From Salminus brasiliensis (lineage: Eukaryota > Chordata > Actinopteri > Characiformes > Bryconidae): DNA of 64,000 nucleotides. The translations under genes and the position numbers were made by a program. The notes below the pieces were generated by a model. It was not told the DNA's origin. It worked only from the letters and a program-made list of their open reading frames with translations, and did no database searches. This document shows, piece by piece, positions 27,501-43,296 of the stretch. The stretch spans positions 27,982,625 to 28,046,624 of the forward strand of contig NC_132894.1 of assembly GCF_030463535.1 (NCBI RefSeq). The letters are read 5' to 3'. Each line of letters opens with the position of its first letter. Positions within the stretch are counted from its first letter, which is position 1.

Positions 27501-30500
27501 ACTCGAGTTCTCCACCACATACAGACAGATGATTAATTTTGGTATTGCGATAAACAACACCACATACGGAGGACTTCACTAATAAAGAGAACACTGACCA
27601 ACTGCATATTTCATTAAAATGGCTACAATTTGTTCCGGAGCAGCAAAATTGTACAGCACTTTTTAAAACCCACCCTACTACAGAATTTTAGAATAGTAAA
27701 AGTTAATATAGCTGAGATCACACTGCTAATGTGCATTTCATAGAGCATTCCTTGTGTAAATCCCCATGACTGAATCTGAAGCTGGGAAATGAAATCTGGA
27801 GTTTTCATTTTGCCTGAGGTGGTGGAGTTTCCTGCAATTCATCACAGCGAATGAACTGGGAGGCTGGGGTAAAGACACTTACTCACAAACTGACAACACT
27901 TAATCTGCCAAATTACCTGAATTCACCATGATAACCAAACTAAGGAATCTATGGACATACAGTTGCTTGAAAACAGGCCTAAACATGCCTTGAGGGATTG
28001 ATAAAAACAAAGTGGCAATGTCAATCAGAGACAGCACCGACCCAGCACTCAGATTTAGTACTGGGCTAGTACCACCACAAAATGCTGGATTAGATCTCAG
28101 AAGAAAAAAAGGGTGAATCTTATGTGATAATTATGACATCATTATTTATAGTGAAGTAAAGTAGATCATGTGGCTATAGTAACCAAACAGTTAACATACA
28201 CTCTTAAAAATAAAGGTGCTACAAAAGCTTCTTTAAGCGAAGCCATACAAGAAACACTTTTGATTCCACAAAAACTTTTGTTGAGATGTGTGGCAGGGCA
28301 GAGAGAAGGTCCATCACAAAATGCAGATTGGCTTCCTGAGGCCCTGTTCACGTGTATCCTAATATTTCTGGATAATTCACACAGGTTTTTCTCTCCATCT
28401 TCACAGCAGCACTTCTAAAAATCTCTCCATCCACACAAGAAATCAAAAAATGACCATGCCAGCCTAGCCGGGGGCATTAACAACTCACAACGTTTCATGT
28501 CAAACTCCTCAAGAGCTAGCATAACAGCCAAATCAGACCTAAATGCTGGTTTTGCTGTGTGGCAAATGTAGCATTCATCTACACACACATGAAGTCAGCC
28601 ACATATTTAATGTAGCTGTCCTGAAGCAGAGAAAGACTAGGCTTATACTCAGTCAGTACAGGTAATGGGGTGGGTGGGGGAAAGGGGAATCACTGTGGCA
28701 GGAGTATGGCCTGTTTAAAAGTTAGCTTTAATACACATAGCAAACATAGAAACAGGGAGACAGGAAAATGTACCTTGGCTACCTTTTCACATTTCAGTCA
28801 AATAACAGAAACACTGGATGTAAAAATCTCTCAAAATTAGCAAATGTTTTAAGGAGTGGTTTGACCAAGAATGTCAACAATGGCAGTTTCAAACAATGAA
28901 CAAAACCATATAGCCACCAATTAGCATTACGCAATGACGTCATGGTAGTTGGTGACTATTAGCTCTTGTTCATTTTAGTCACGCTGGCAATTTTGGTCAA
29001 GCTATTCTTTTAAAAGTGACAATTAACCATGACTCATTTGACAATAGCCTGTAATCCAGCTAAAATATCTTATTTCATTTTGCACATAAGTACACAGCTG
29101 TTTCTATAGACAGAAGTAGAAACATCATTTTCAGTGCATGCTCTGAGTCTTCATCAGAAAACAAATGCACAAAAGGCCTGAAAAGCCCCAAAATGGCAAA
29201 CTTTAGTGCAAACTGCTTTTACATTTGCTGTCTTGATCTGCTCCACTAGACTGGGACTGGTGTCGATCCAGGCGTATTTTGATGGAACGAGTTCTGGTAT
29301 TGGTTATAATAAGCCAGATACATATCCGATATACCACAGCCTATCCACAACCTGCGACAGTGTTGCATGTTTTTAATGAAGTAACAGAGAGCTCCAAAAG
29401 TCTACAGTCTGGAGCTATTTTACAACAGACTTTTAAGATCAGACATGCCAGTGTTTTGACTGTGTGCCAGGTAGTCTAAGTACAGCCTGCAAACGTGAGC
29501 ATGCAGCTCCTCCAGTCTGCTTTCTGCTGTTTATCAAGAGCAGCACACCAGCACTAAACTGCTGCATCTGGTTTAAAACTAGTGTTAACAAAAACAGCAC
29601 ATTCATAAACTCATAACTCAGATAAAGGGGCAGCTGTGTATTCCTAATTTCTTGCCTCTCATGTTGACATCACAAAATCCAACAACTGTATGGAACATGT
29701 CAAGTCCAGTCAACTCAAATTTATTTGTATAACGCTTTTTACAACTGTTGTTGTCACAAAGCAGTTTTACATAATTAGTAAAAGACAGAAAAAAAGAAAT
29801 AACGTAAGAAGATATGGAGGATCCAATACCCCTCAGTGAGCAAGCCAACGGCGACAGTGGCAAGCGAAACTCCCTCAGAGCTGGAGGAAGAAACCTCGGG
29901 AAGAAAACAAGACTCACAAGGGGGACCCATCCTTCTCTGGTCAGAACTATTTATAAATCATTGATAAAAGTTACCAAACCATCTATACTGTTGAACTGCT
30001 CTGATCATAATCATAATATATTATTCATGATCATAGTAGAACTTAATATAGTCATGGCAGTGATGGTCAGAGTAATGATAGTTAATAGTGGTGATATTAA
30101 TAGTGGCAGATAGTTAAGAGTCCACATCACATTTAATGTCCATATTGTGCAGCTCTAGTCGATACTCGGCATTTAAGTGCTCAAATCAGAGCGAGGGGCA
30201 AAAAACTGGATCAGAAAATTCCTGACCTTTAGCTTTTCCGAGCATTGCTGCTGTAATCCGCTTCTGCCAATTTCCCACAAATGGAAATAATCTCTGTCCT
30301 TTTGTGATGGCATTTGATTCTTCAGAGGAGCTCTTCAGTGCAGCACTAGCCTACTTGCCAGCTTTTATTACACAACACCAGCAACATTGTCAAAGCCATT
30401 GTCAAAGATGTGCAAGTCATGCCAGTAGTCTGTACACATGATTCATGGAGCAGATGTAAAAGACATGATAATTCAATTAAAATTGAAAAAAATAAGCTTT

Positions 30501-31132
30501 TCTAGATTATCCCAGACTGTGCAGTCCACCTCTGTGATCACCTTTGGGAAGGTAAAAAAGTACACTGCAAGTACACATTCATTTCTGACGCATGGCCGAG
30601 GGGCTACAATGAATTTTCCAATCACGTCCATCTTTCAGCGGACTGTTTTCATGCTCGTTTTTCACACTGACTTTGACGTGGGTTCTGTTTCCTGTAAACA
30701 TGCTGACCAGGGAACAGCAGTGCTGACATTTTCATTTCTGAATTTAATCTAGACTAGAAATACGCTTTCAAATAGAAAACTACTGGCTCTGGTCAATAAC
30801 TAAAATCACTACATTGGTCTGCAAAATTATAACCTACAAGTGAAGCTCTATTTTCTGCCTTAACCCTTCAAAGGAAGACAGAAGCACTTACAGAGTTCCA
30901 ACCCACACTTGCATACTGACAAGTTTATGTACTAGATCTGTAGTACTTACATGCTGGTTTGTGCACTGATGTCTTTGCATTGTGAGAGCGTAAATATGTG
31001 TAGCATGTGGAGTATATTTATTCTGCATATGTATGTATTTATTCTGTAAATAAGATTACGATTTTCCATCACCGTCGCACTCCAACCACTCTATATAGCT
31101 CTATAGATTATATAGCGTCTTATTTATATAGT

Positions 31133-31167
<35 letters not shown>

Positions 31168-34100
31168 ACACAGTTGCACCAGACTTTTGCACTACTCAGG
31201 TACGTCTGTACATTTGTTGACCCCCCACATCTTCTTATGAATACTTCTAGTTGATATGTAATTCTTTACATATAATCACAGACATGGTTGGTGTGGCGCA
31301 GCAAATAACACCACTACCTGCCACTGAACTACCACATCTTGTGTGAGACAAGGGTTCAATTCCCGGTCTGGGTGACTATGCTGCGCAACACCAATAAGAG
31401 TCCTTGGGCAAGACTCCTAACACTGCATTGGCCCTCCTCTGTAATACCAGTAACCTTGTACGTCGCTCTGGATAAGAGCGTCAGCTAAATGCCATAAATG
31501 TAAATGACATGACATGCGATTGTAACCTTAAATCTACAATCCTGCTGCACTTTTTTTCTTTTACATAATGTAAATAAGGCCGTTGATGTTTACACTGTAA
31601 ATATTTTATGATAAATGGACCAATAGAAAGGCTACTTAAAAGATAACTAGCATCAGACTGTTGCAGGTGGCATTTTACTGCATTTGTAATACTCCACAAA
31701 TTAATGTTAAATTTCTCTGTAATGCTAATCTGTAGCATGTAGGCAGCAAGGCAAAAAATAAATATATTAAAAAAATAAATAATAATAATAAACAATAAAT
31801 AACAGCAATCACTTTATCTGCTGAACAACAAGCTGTACACATCACATCTAATGGTGGTGGTGGAGGCATCTTGCTATGGGTTGCTTCCCAGTGGCAGGAA
31901 AAGGGACACTGATAACAGTCGAGAAATGCAGCCACATATGAAAACGTTCTTGAAAAAAGAAAAACCTTCTCTAGAGAGCATGCTAACTCAGACAGACCGA
32001 CAGTTCACCTTTTGACATGACAATGACCCGAAGAATATAGCGAAAACAACACGGCAGTGCAGGCAGGTCTCTAAATGTCCTTGAGTGACCCATCCAGAGC
32101 CCAGACCTAAACCCCATCAAACATCTGTGCAGAAAAGTGAAGAGGGCAATGTGACCAGTCTGACGAAGCCTGAGAGGATCTGCCATGACGAACAGGATAA
32201 ACTGCTCAAGTCCAGGTGTGAAAAGATTGTAGATCCATATCCAAGACAACATGTTTCTTGCTGCAATTGCTTCCAAGGGGGCTTCTATGAAGTACTGAAT
32301 CAAAGATCTCGGTTTTTGATTATGATCATGGCTGTGTGTTGATGTGCAATATGTAGCCATATTCTGATCTCTTGAATGGGGTGCAAATGTTTGTGCACCC
32401 TTCTTATTTCACAATTATAACAATGCACTAGCCAATCACATGGGATACCACTGCAAGTACCTAGCAACTCAATGGCAACCACCTAGCGACACCACAGCAC
32501 ACATCTAGTAACACCCTGGCAACCATCTTGCAACACCATTAGAAAATTAGTAAATTCTCACCGACAATATTTTTGTTGGTCATGTAGGGGAGAGGTTAGA
32601 CTACTAGGGAGTGGACCTAAGCAAGAAACATGGTAAAGCCTTAACCTTCTGTCACCAGCCTGCTTGTCATACTGCTTCCTCTTGCCCTGCCTCTCTCGGA
32701 ATGTAATATTTACCAAAGTCCAACCGTTACACAGATGTAAAAAATTGGCTCAGGTACACAGATATGAGATAAATGAAACTGGAACATGCAACACCATTTT
32801 AAACAAGGAATTTGGTGAAAAGAAGGAAGCAGATGGATCATATACTAATCACAAAGCTTAGAAACATGTCTTATATAAAAGAAGGAGAACACCAGACAAG
32901 CCTTAAACCATCTGGAGATGTTCTTGGTCTGGAAAAAAAAACAAGGACTGTACTGGCAGAAGATAGAAGCCCTGGATCGAAGCGTTGATCCACAGTGGAC
33001 AGTGTGCGCTCCACAAAATAATAAAAGGAGACTTGGTGTTAAAGTAATAGTCAGAAAAAGAAAAACATCTAAAACATCTAATAAAAACATCTAATGAACA
33101 TGATAAATCATTGACCCCAGATGCAATTGACAAAGTGCTTCTGTAGTTTAGAATGCTAACAAATACTGGATTTAGACATTTAGACAGTCACCAAACTCAT
33201 ATATGACTGGAAAGAATACAGATTGAACACATTAAACATGCATGTTTCACAGAAAGAATAGAAAATATCATCCAGAGAATGGAAAATAGCTTTGGGGAAG
33301 ATAGATGGCATGGGTTAACAGTAATTCTCAGAATCTCAGACATCAATTTAATTTATTTTTGTTGAGCACTGGGGATTTTTTGGCTTTGCTTTGCTTTGCT
33401 GTAAATGACTTATTTTCATTAGCTCTCTCTATAAACCGATCCTGGTGATATCACCAACAGAATAATTAGTAATTATCAGCACATTGGCCATATTTAGCTG
33501 ATTATGATATATTTCCTTGTGGTCAATACTAATCTTATGAACCAGGCAATACATACATACTTAATGAAAGTACCTTTATTGTTGTTTTACTTGTATATCA
33601 CAACAGTATCTAGAGCAAGAGTGAGAGCAAGACAGAAGAATGTAAGTGACTAGATCACTTATGCACGGCTCGCACCAACAGTGTTGCATACATTTCAGAC
33701 CAGCTGTCTGCGGCCCCTTCAAGAGTTGACCTCTGAAGAACTCTTTGTGGAGCTGGGGACCAATTAATCTCAGAGACAGTCCCCAGCCGTCACTGGGGCA
33801 ACAGCCGGGATTGGAGAAGTGGGCTAGTAATGACACACATCAGGTGTCCTTAGCCCACATTAAGTGAAATCATATGCCCGAAATCCCTAAGTGGTTTTAG
33901 TCCTGCCTCTGAGCGACGTATAAGCAACAAAATTCTTAGCGTTCCAGTAGGTTCCATACAGAACGGATCGTCTCACCACACACGGCCGCTTGTCATCCGA
34001 CAGATAACATGGAAGGGCAGCAGGTCACCCTGGTTGTGAACTTCACCACACAATAAAAACACGAGATTTCAAGGATCCTCTTACAATAACAAACGGCGAA

Positions 34101-37100
34101 GAATTCCAAGCTGGTATTTTTCACTCCGTGTTCACGCTATAAAAGTCAATGTGCGTGAAGACCAGTGTTACGGGAAAGCAAGGTTTACGCAATTTACAAG
34201 AGTACGGTTGAAGATACTGCAGAGGTACTGCAGAAGACACGTTATCTCCTGTAACGAAGCAACCCGAAACAGCTAGAAACGCATTTGCGCCAAAGGAAAA
34301 AAAAAAATAAAAAGAAAAAGGACAACCTGGACATGTTTCAAGAACTTAAGCAATACGTAAAGCCCGCGGCATGAAACCATATGCCAAAAGCACTGATTTA
34401 AAAAGTGAGGCAATAACCAGTTTATTTTTGTCAGACGTGTTTTGTTCCCTCACATCTTCAACCGTACTCTGACCCAGAAACATGTCTCAAGGCAAAGCAC
34501 GGCACATCCGAAACTTGTCACAGGGTGTGGCCACGCCATGCCTGGGAGCAATAAGCAAAAGACTAATTTTGTAGAAAATTTTGGGGTTAGCCCATTTAAA
34601 TACATCAACATGTGCAGTTTTGTTACATTAGCCATCCCCCAGCAGCCGGTTCAGTGTTTGACTACAGTCTTCAAATCAGTTTTATCCTAGAATACAAGGA
34701 AGGGAACTAAGAAGAAGAAGAAGACGACATGAAACATCGTCCTGTAGGCCTGACAATCTCACATTTTAAGCTTTGAAAAAGTCCAGATTGCTCATTAGTC
34801 TTTTTTTTGTACTAGAAACACTCATCTATCTTGTCTCCATTCTTCTCCACAGCAGTTCTTCACAATAAATCACAGCAGGAGGAGCCGAACTTGGTTTCCG
34901 AGGAGGAATCTGGAGTCCTTTTACGTCATCACCACGTTAGCACCTGACATGAACTGGCTCAATCCACCGACAGGTGGGATGCTGGAGACAGGTTGGCAGC
35001 AAACTCTATCTAACCCTGATTGTAAGCGGGCTTTTGGAAAAATGTTTCTCCCGTCAGATCCATATTTCAATACCCGGTTGGAGTTCCGCACTATATCAGT
35101 GTTACATAAAATCTCCAGCGAGTTTTTCCACAGCTGCCATTCCTGCGGCAGGTTGCACCACAAATTCCAGAAAAGGAGATACACATGCAAAGGAAGGAAG
35201 ATGCCACTCTTTGCATGGGTAAAGGGTAGCAAAGATTTGCAAATCTGTGATGTCAGAAAGCTCAGATTCCAGGAAGCATTCCAACCAGCGCGATCGGCCA
35301 CAGACCTGGAAAAATAATCAACTGGGGGGAGGAGATGCGCAGCACCAGGACTGTTCCAAAGAACTGACAGGGCCAACAAAGCACACTAAGATACACATCT
35401 ATCAAAAGTCTGATTTACTTTGGCTGTGGAAGGTCAGCCATGAAACCAAACAAAGTGAACAAACAAAAGATAAGCGCTCGGACACACTCGCGCAGTCTCC
35501 ATTCACTCACTGAAGCCTTGCTTCTAAATGGGACCACATGTCCAAGACAAATATTCCAACTGTAAGCGAAGCTGACGCGGCCGATAGCTGAAACCTATAT
35601 CGTCACCCCGTAACCACATGTGGTCAACCGCAAAGAAATCAGTTTAACCTTTCACAAGATGAAGTGATAGTCAAAAAAGGAAGTACAGTACACAGCACTG
35701 ACAGACACAATCACCCACTAGGGTCATGCACTTCACTATTGTACATTCTACCCATTGTATAAGGAACCCAATGTGTGTACATCAACAGACAATACAGACC
35801 TAATATCAGATGATGCAATGCAATAGCTGTTTAAGTGCTCCTTGGGATAGACATGCCAATCCAAACCTCAGACAAATAAAAGAACAATAAAGCAACCCAG
35901 CAGATGTGCCATGTTAAATGTACAAAAGGTTTTTACCATTTATAGTTAGACTGAGGTGACGAATTGTGAATGCATGCAAACAGGGCTGTAACCAAGGAAG
36001 CAACTAAAACTGGTAGTCCTTAAAACACACCGCAACAAATTTAAAAACTACAAACCTCAATTTCCTGACTCAGGAGCAAAGGGAGCTCATGGTTGCATTA
36101 CACTTACATTTACGGCATTTAGCAGACGCTCTTATCCAGAGCGACTTACAAAGTGCTTTGCTATTTACTCAAGAAAAACTTTAACTAGTTAGAATAGACT
36201 AATAATTCAAAGGATACCTCTAAGCTTTAGACATTACTAAACACAAGTCAATAAGGTGACCATAGTACTCTAATCGTCCAAGTATTCTCTGAAGACGTGG
36301 GTCTTCAGTCTGCGTTTGAAGACAGCGCTCGACTCGGCCGTTCGGACACCCAGGGGAAGCTCGTTCCACCACTTTGGGGCCAGGACAGAAAAAAGTCTGG
36401 ACGCTTGTCTTCTGTGAATTTTGAGGGATGGCGGGTCGAGCCGAGCTGTACTTGAAGCTCGAAGGGCTCTTGGTGCGGATCGGCTTTTGACCATTGCCAT
36501 CAAGTATGGAGGGGCTGGTCCGTTCTTGGCTTTGTAGGCCAGCGTCAGGGTTTTGAATCTGATGCGGGAAGCAGCTACAGGAAGCCAGTGAAGAGAACGC
36601 AGCAGTGGAGTGACGTGGCTGAATTTAGGGACATTGAAGACGACCCGTACTGCTGGATTCGCTGGATGAGTTGCAGGGGCCTGATGGTGCGCAGAGGAAG
36701 ACCAGCCAGAAGAGAGTTGCAGTAGTCAAGTCTTGAAATGACGAGAGACTGGTTGATATCTAAAAATAATGATCACAATATGTAGATTTTAAATAATATC
36801 CTTTGGCAACATGTTTAACCAGCTGGAGTCGGGTTTTTCGCTGAATTTCTTAACGCCGCCAGTAAATGCATGTTGTAAGATATGCTGGATAATACTTACG
36901 TTTTATATGAAAATGCTCAGAACAATCTCAGCTCTCTCTACAATGGGACCCCATGTGACCTAGAGCACTGTGTAGAGATAATAACCAGAACCTGACCCTA
37001 AACCTGAAAAATCAGATTTCAGAAGTCAGATTTCAGAAAAATCTTCATTTTCACAAATTGTCTTTGTGCTTGAAATGAGCTTACCAGAGTCTTAATGTAT

Positions 37101-40100
37101 GTATTAATAAAATAGTTAATAAACAACGAGAGTTAGAAGACAAGCTTCTGAATGTCCACTGGCCAGTTTCACACAAAATATAGATGGACGCACAAATCCA
37201 CTACTCAAACATGGTGAGAGGCAGAGACGAGTCTCTTGACCCGTCTTCATAGCCTTGTAACTCTGGATGAGTCACATACTACCTGGCAACAGATGCAATA
37301 AAAAGGTTGGGCTCTATAGATTCAGGAAAGGTTTTTTCTGCACTGTTATCGCACAACTATCAATACAAATATCGAAAACAACGCATTTCATGTGCCAGCG
37401 TGTTCGTAGACGCCAGAAGGTTAAAAACTGAATTTGATTTCTCTTGTTCTCCAGCAATTATATAACACTGCAATTCTCACTTTTGAGAAGCTGAAATTAT
37501 CATCAGATAAAAGCTTCAACGCACTACACGTCTTGTAGAGTCATCAGGTCGCTGTACTGTTCACACTACACAACACATTGTGAATGTTTAAGTCGTTGTT
37601 GTTTGCAAACTACATGACGACAGCAGGTCACACATTACACGACCGTTCCAGAAAAAACAAAACAAAACAAAAAAAAAACTGTCTGACTCTCGTCACCACA
37701 CACAGACATACACACAGACATACACACAGACATACACACAGACAGACATACACACAGACAGACATACACACAGACAGACATACACACAGACAGACATACA
37801 CACAGACAGACATACACACAGACATACACACAGACATAAACACAGACATACATGTAGATGCATGATAAGACTGGATTTAGGGAGTCCTTCTGCTTCTTCC
37901 TCGGCTTTCCTTTCTCTTTGCGTTTCACTGGCTGGAGCACGACCCCTCCCTCACTCCCAGTCATTACCTGGTCATGACACGTTTAACACTACAGGATTTC
38001 GACTCCTGGCAGATACAGATATTTATCATGCTAGATATTTTTTTAACTGGTCACGTCTTCAAACAGTTCACACTTTGTGACCCCTGAGCAAACACTGATT
38101 TGCCTCTGAGCTCATGTCTTTCTCAGCGACGTCAAAAATCTGTTGGTGAGTGGAAAAACAGGGCTAAATCAGTCTCGGCATTAAGAGACTGAAGACTACT
38201 ATATAAACAGAAATAGATCAATTGTAGATCATCTCTAAAGAAAGCACACCAATACTGCCAACACCACTGGCTGCAACACTACCTCAAATCATAATAAATA
38301 CACCCCCATGCTTCACAGTTGGCATGGTGTTCTTTTCATGAATTGTAGTTCTCAAACTGAAAAGAAAAACGTCTGTTTAAGTGTTTGATTGACCGAATAA
38401 TAGTTAATAGATGAACTGTGACAGAAGATAGTACTTTGCAGAGCTGCCGAGAATGACATTTGATATCCACATAAAATGCCCTGCACAACATGTTTGCTAT
38501 TTTACAGGCCTGTGTTTCATAGTCTACCAGGAGGGGAGGTAATAACACAAATCACTGCCTGTCTGTGTTTTTTCTGCCTAGACTAAATCATCTCCATGAC
38601 TGCATGTATTCAACCTAAATACATCTTTTCAGAGACCAGTTAGCTAAAAACAAATCCATAAAGATTCTGGCAGAAAACAATGCTGGTCCATGCAAACTGC
38701 TGCAGCTGAAAGACGCCAGAACACATATTAGTCAACGCTCTCACCAGTGTCACAACACTCATCAGCCGTCCCATCTTTCCATGCAGCAGCCTGTTTCCAG
38801 AATCCCATATCCTACCACCAATAAAATCAAAACAATAATAAAAGGGCTTTGAAGAAGCCTGCCAATTCAGTTTTCCACTTTCCTGTAAAAAAAAGGTAAA
38901 CACTTACTTGCCGCTGAAGGACCATTAAGCTCGTTCCACAAATGCCAACAAATCACTGCTAGTGCAGTGTGCAATGTCACCCAGACATAACGGCATCTGG
39001 CTGGTTCAGGGCCAATAACTGATGTTAGTGATTAACCCAAAGGGCAAATATTATGATACTGCTCATCACAACACTAATCCTTTTTACTTCTTTTCATGTA
39101 CGGATCAGAAAAATGGAAAACTGTATTTACAGTATATGAACAATGAGAGTGCAGTGAACACAGCTGCAGAATCTCACTCAAGCGAGTGCTGAAATCTGCT
39201 GCCTGTGTTTTTTTTTTTTTTGTATCTGACTCAAACTTTCATATTTGTAGAATCTGTAAAACTAATGTGCCGCGTGGAGGAAGCAGAGTAAAGACTTTTA
39301 ACATCACTATCCGGATAGCCCTCTCAAGAGTGCATCACTCAGCCCAGTACAGTGTGTATCAGACACAGCAGAGCTAGCAAACACTGCTAACCACACATTG
39401 AGCTCTGCAGTACAGTTCTGCTCAGAAATTCACAGGCTCTCACAGTGAGTGCTCGGAGTTTGACAGCATTTTAAAAGTGGTTGATGTAATCTCTGAGAGA
39501 CAATGCAGGGAAAATTACAAAAACACCACATAATGATGAATTACCAAGTTTGTCTGAAAAGATTAATGTGGCATCCAACCCCAACATTGATCGGTATTAG
39601 TCGATCTCCCCCAAAACACTGATTGGCCCATCCCTAGTGTTCTTAATCCTTTAGCCAGTTGTCTGAAATAAGTGGAAAAGACAGGCTGCTTCCCGACCCA
39701 GGTACTAGCCACTGCCGTGGTTCCTGTGCCAGTATCCGCAGAAGGGAATCTTCGAGGACACAAGGAAGCTAATGCGGGAGAGATGAGTGGGAACGCTGCT
39801 ATGCCATGCCACATGGCTCCTGTAACCTGTCAGACTCAGCCAAAATATCAGACATGACATTTGAAGGGTGCATAAACTTTTACACACCACGCATTACTAT
39901 GGAACAAAATTCCACAAATGTCCATTGCTACATTGGAAACCATATGTCTGATCAAAAAGCTGTATACAAGCCCAAATCACACAATTAGACCCAAGAATCT
40001 GGAGCTATAAAGTTGAAGAATGGATAAATTGGATAAAAATACATTGCTTTGTTATCTTGGTAATTAAATGATGCAAGTCCACTTACAAGTCCACAAATTA

Positions 40101-43100
40101 CAATAGTTATTGTACCAAAAAAACAAATGCAGCAGACAAAATTAATATGTACAAAGAGTCAAGATGTCATGTGTTCTACCCAAAATAAATCTAGAACTAT
40201 GTAATGATACCAATTTTATCTAAAAGTGTCAGGTTAATGAGAATGACCCGTTTGAGATGTCCAAAACTGGGTCATAAAGTTATCTTGATTTATCTCTTGT
40301 GGTGAGATTTAAGGGTTTTCACCATCTGCCCAAAACAGTTTCCTCCCCGATCCTTATCTCACCGCCTTCACGTCTAAAGTGGGTCTGACAGGATAACGTA
40401 ACCACATAGTCTGTACATAGTCTGACACAGGAACATCTGAGGTAAAGTGGGAGTAAAACACAGCTGAAGAGTTTTGTACATTAAAGTTTTGGGCAATTCA
40501 GTAAAACGCCACCTACACTGCTACCCAGCAACAATCTAGGCAGTACTTTGGTTCAGTGTTAATGACATGAATACACCACTGGACTGCCACCAACAGTCTT
40601 CTGTATTTCTACAACCATCTGGGTCAGAACAGGTGGCTAAAGACAACAGCAATCAGGATGAACATCAGAATCAGATCAGTATCTGCAGATAATCATAACA
40701 AATACTTCAAAAATGCACCAGATTTGACTAATATTTCATTTATATGCATTTCTTGTATCAGTAACCTAAATGAACTTTACAGAGTAATTTTGATAAAAAT
40801 GTATCATTTATTTATTTATCACAATACCTGTAATCGCAGACCAAATGCATCTCCAGCGACATTTCTAAAAACTACTATTCAAATACTGTCCTTAATTAGT
40901 ACAACGAGTTTCATTCAAAATGTGTTGCACTTCACCCAGTTAAACCAGTACAAATTCCTCTGTTTGTTATGAAATGTGCAGTTGACCAGTGTTCTTAAAG
41001 CTCCATATGCTTAGAAAAGCATATAGTGTATCACGACAACAAATCTCATCATGATACAATAATATATCATCATATTGCCCACCTCTAATATAAAGTGGAT
41101 ATAGTAAGGACTCCTACATTTTACCAGACCTGAGCCCGGGGCCAAACAAAGTACCAGGTTTTGAGTCGGGTTTAGGTCAATTTAAATGTAACATCAGCAA
41201 CATTGTTTTTTAAGAGATTTTTAAGGTGCCCTAGAATGGAAAACTATTCATCTTGGTTTAGATGAATACTGAGAGTTCAGTATAAACAACTGACATAGAG
41301 TAAACCTGCTGTCTCCTTATTTTTGCAAAATCCCCATATTACTTTTCATTTAAAAAAAAAACATGCTATGTTACAACAAATGTACGCAATGCTATGCTAG
41401 GTTCCATGTCAGTGGTGTAAACCAGTCAATTGCAGCATTTTTCCCACAACCAAAGTAAAAAAAACAAAAAAAACAAACAAACAAAAATAAAATAAAACAT
41501 CCACCATTTGGCCTTGCGAGCTCAGGCTTCAGTTCTAAGCCCATGCAGACCTCCAATATCAGCATCTGTCCAGAATTCCCATATTGGTTGCATCCTTATT
41601 TCCTATGGCAAATTTTGCGACACACACAGGTAGCACTTATCTCACCTTCACTGATAACAATGAAAAACATACAGAATGTTCATTCCATCACCCTGACATA
41701 TTGAGAAATATGCTTTAAACAGAAGAGAACAATATAACATGTCAGTGCTTTAGACACAATGCCACATTAGATTGGCTTAAAAAGCCAACTTGTCATTTGA
41801 ACAGGGGTGTCTAAGGCAAGTGTGCCCCACCACTTGTGCATCTGGTAGCTCAGATTACGGCAGAGCTAATCATTAGGCCTACCATAGCCATCCCACCCAC
41901 TTCAGTTCTCCCTGTGTTCAAGAAACTGATTCAGACAGGCAGTCTGTCAGCACCTCACAGCTGTTGGAAAGGCTACCCCAGAACGTCCCAAAAATCCAGA
42001 CAAAGCCAACTTAAATCACGATAAGAGCACTCTCTCTGACAAACAGAAAAGGTGCCAAAAACAAATAAACCAATAGTTTAAAAAGTTATAAAACACTGGG
42101 CTAAGAGCAAGATCTTTTTTTTCTTTAAGAAAACTGAGAGGAAAAAAAAATTTATTGACTGATTATTAATCTTGTATAACAGCAATTTTCCAGACATTTT
42201 TGTAAAATAGTGTACTTTTTGCATCACAGTGTGCAGACAAATCTCTTAAAAAAAAAAACAACTAAATACAGCCACCTATTAAACCACCCCAACAGCGAGC
42301 CAAGAAAACATCCCTCGTCCAGCGATTCAGCCAAAAGTCAAATTCTGCAAGAGCAAACTCGACGTCTATAACTGAAATGCTGAAGTCAGAACGAAGCCCT
42401 TGCATGGCTGAATTCCCGAGAGCTTTCCGCTCGAAGACAGAAAGGTTAGATTAAAGAACAGGCACCAGCATATGGAAGCATTTTAAAGCTTTCTGTCTTC
42501 AGCATATGCAGAGTTTCACTGTAGGTTTAAAGTTACATAACTCATTTCTCATACTTACACTCCAGCAGCACGCATGCAGGCTGACCTTCTGATGTGAAAG
42601 GTGACAAACTCAGGCAAATGGTCTGGGACCCAAGCGGCAGACCAAATTCCACTGTTTTACTTGGCAAATTGCGATTTATTGTGCTGCATGTGCCAGCGAG
42701 CGAATTTACGGCCAATAAAGGGGTAACAGTAGACCTACGGAGGAATACGCTGAAGTATCCAAGAGTGCACTTTCGTATACCCTCCAAACACAAACACATT
42801 AAACTTTATGGATCAAATGAGACATTAGTCTTGTGGATAAGGTGTATTGTTGCCATTCGTTCTTCAACTGGTTCAGGCAGCATACCTAAATAGCATGCTA
42901 ATAACAAACTGCACATTGGACAGTAACATGTTTTGAAGATGGACAGCTGTTTGGAAAGCAAAGAAAATGCCAATCAGACATTTATACACATGCATTTCTG
43001 TCTATAAACACATCATTTATTGTGGGCAAGGCAGGAACAGCCTGGAGAGGTGCCAATTCACCTACGATTTCTGTTTTTGGGAGGTGGGAGGAAACCGAGG

Positions 43101-43296
43101 TACCCAGAAGAAACCAACACAGACATAGGGACAACGCTACAAACTCACAGACAGGAATAGCAGCGAGAATGAGACCCACCCTCCGCCCAGCCCCTTGCAG
43201 TGTGGGTGCCACACACACTACCAGCCGTGTCATTGCACCACCCTTTTCGATATACAAACATTTATACATTAAATGTAGAAACTGGGACTAAATCAA

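Noticed and set aside
34921..35379. Overlapping open frames on both strands (152 codons minus, 122 codons plus) in sbf2 intron 1
   Set aside because: Neither product resembles a known family and no splice context or start evidence was found. GC content is a little higher here, which lengthens random frames. Left as unannotated intron.
37628..37964. Long minus-strand frames rich in V, C, M and S at 37.6-37.9 kb
   Set aside because: Pure translation of the CACACAGACATA minisatellite.
39600..40020. Possible Tc1 3' remnant (TGCATAAACTTTTACACACC and a nearby CTGGAGCTATAAAG phrase)
   Set aside because: The terminal-like phrase is suggestive, but no transposase motif or paired terminus was found.
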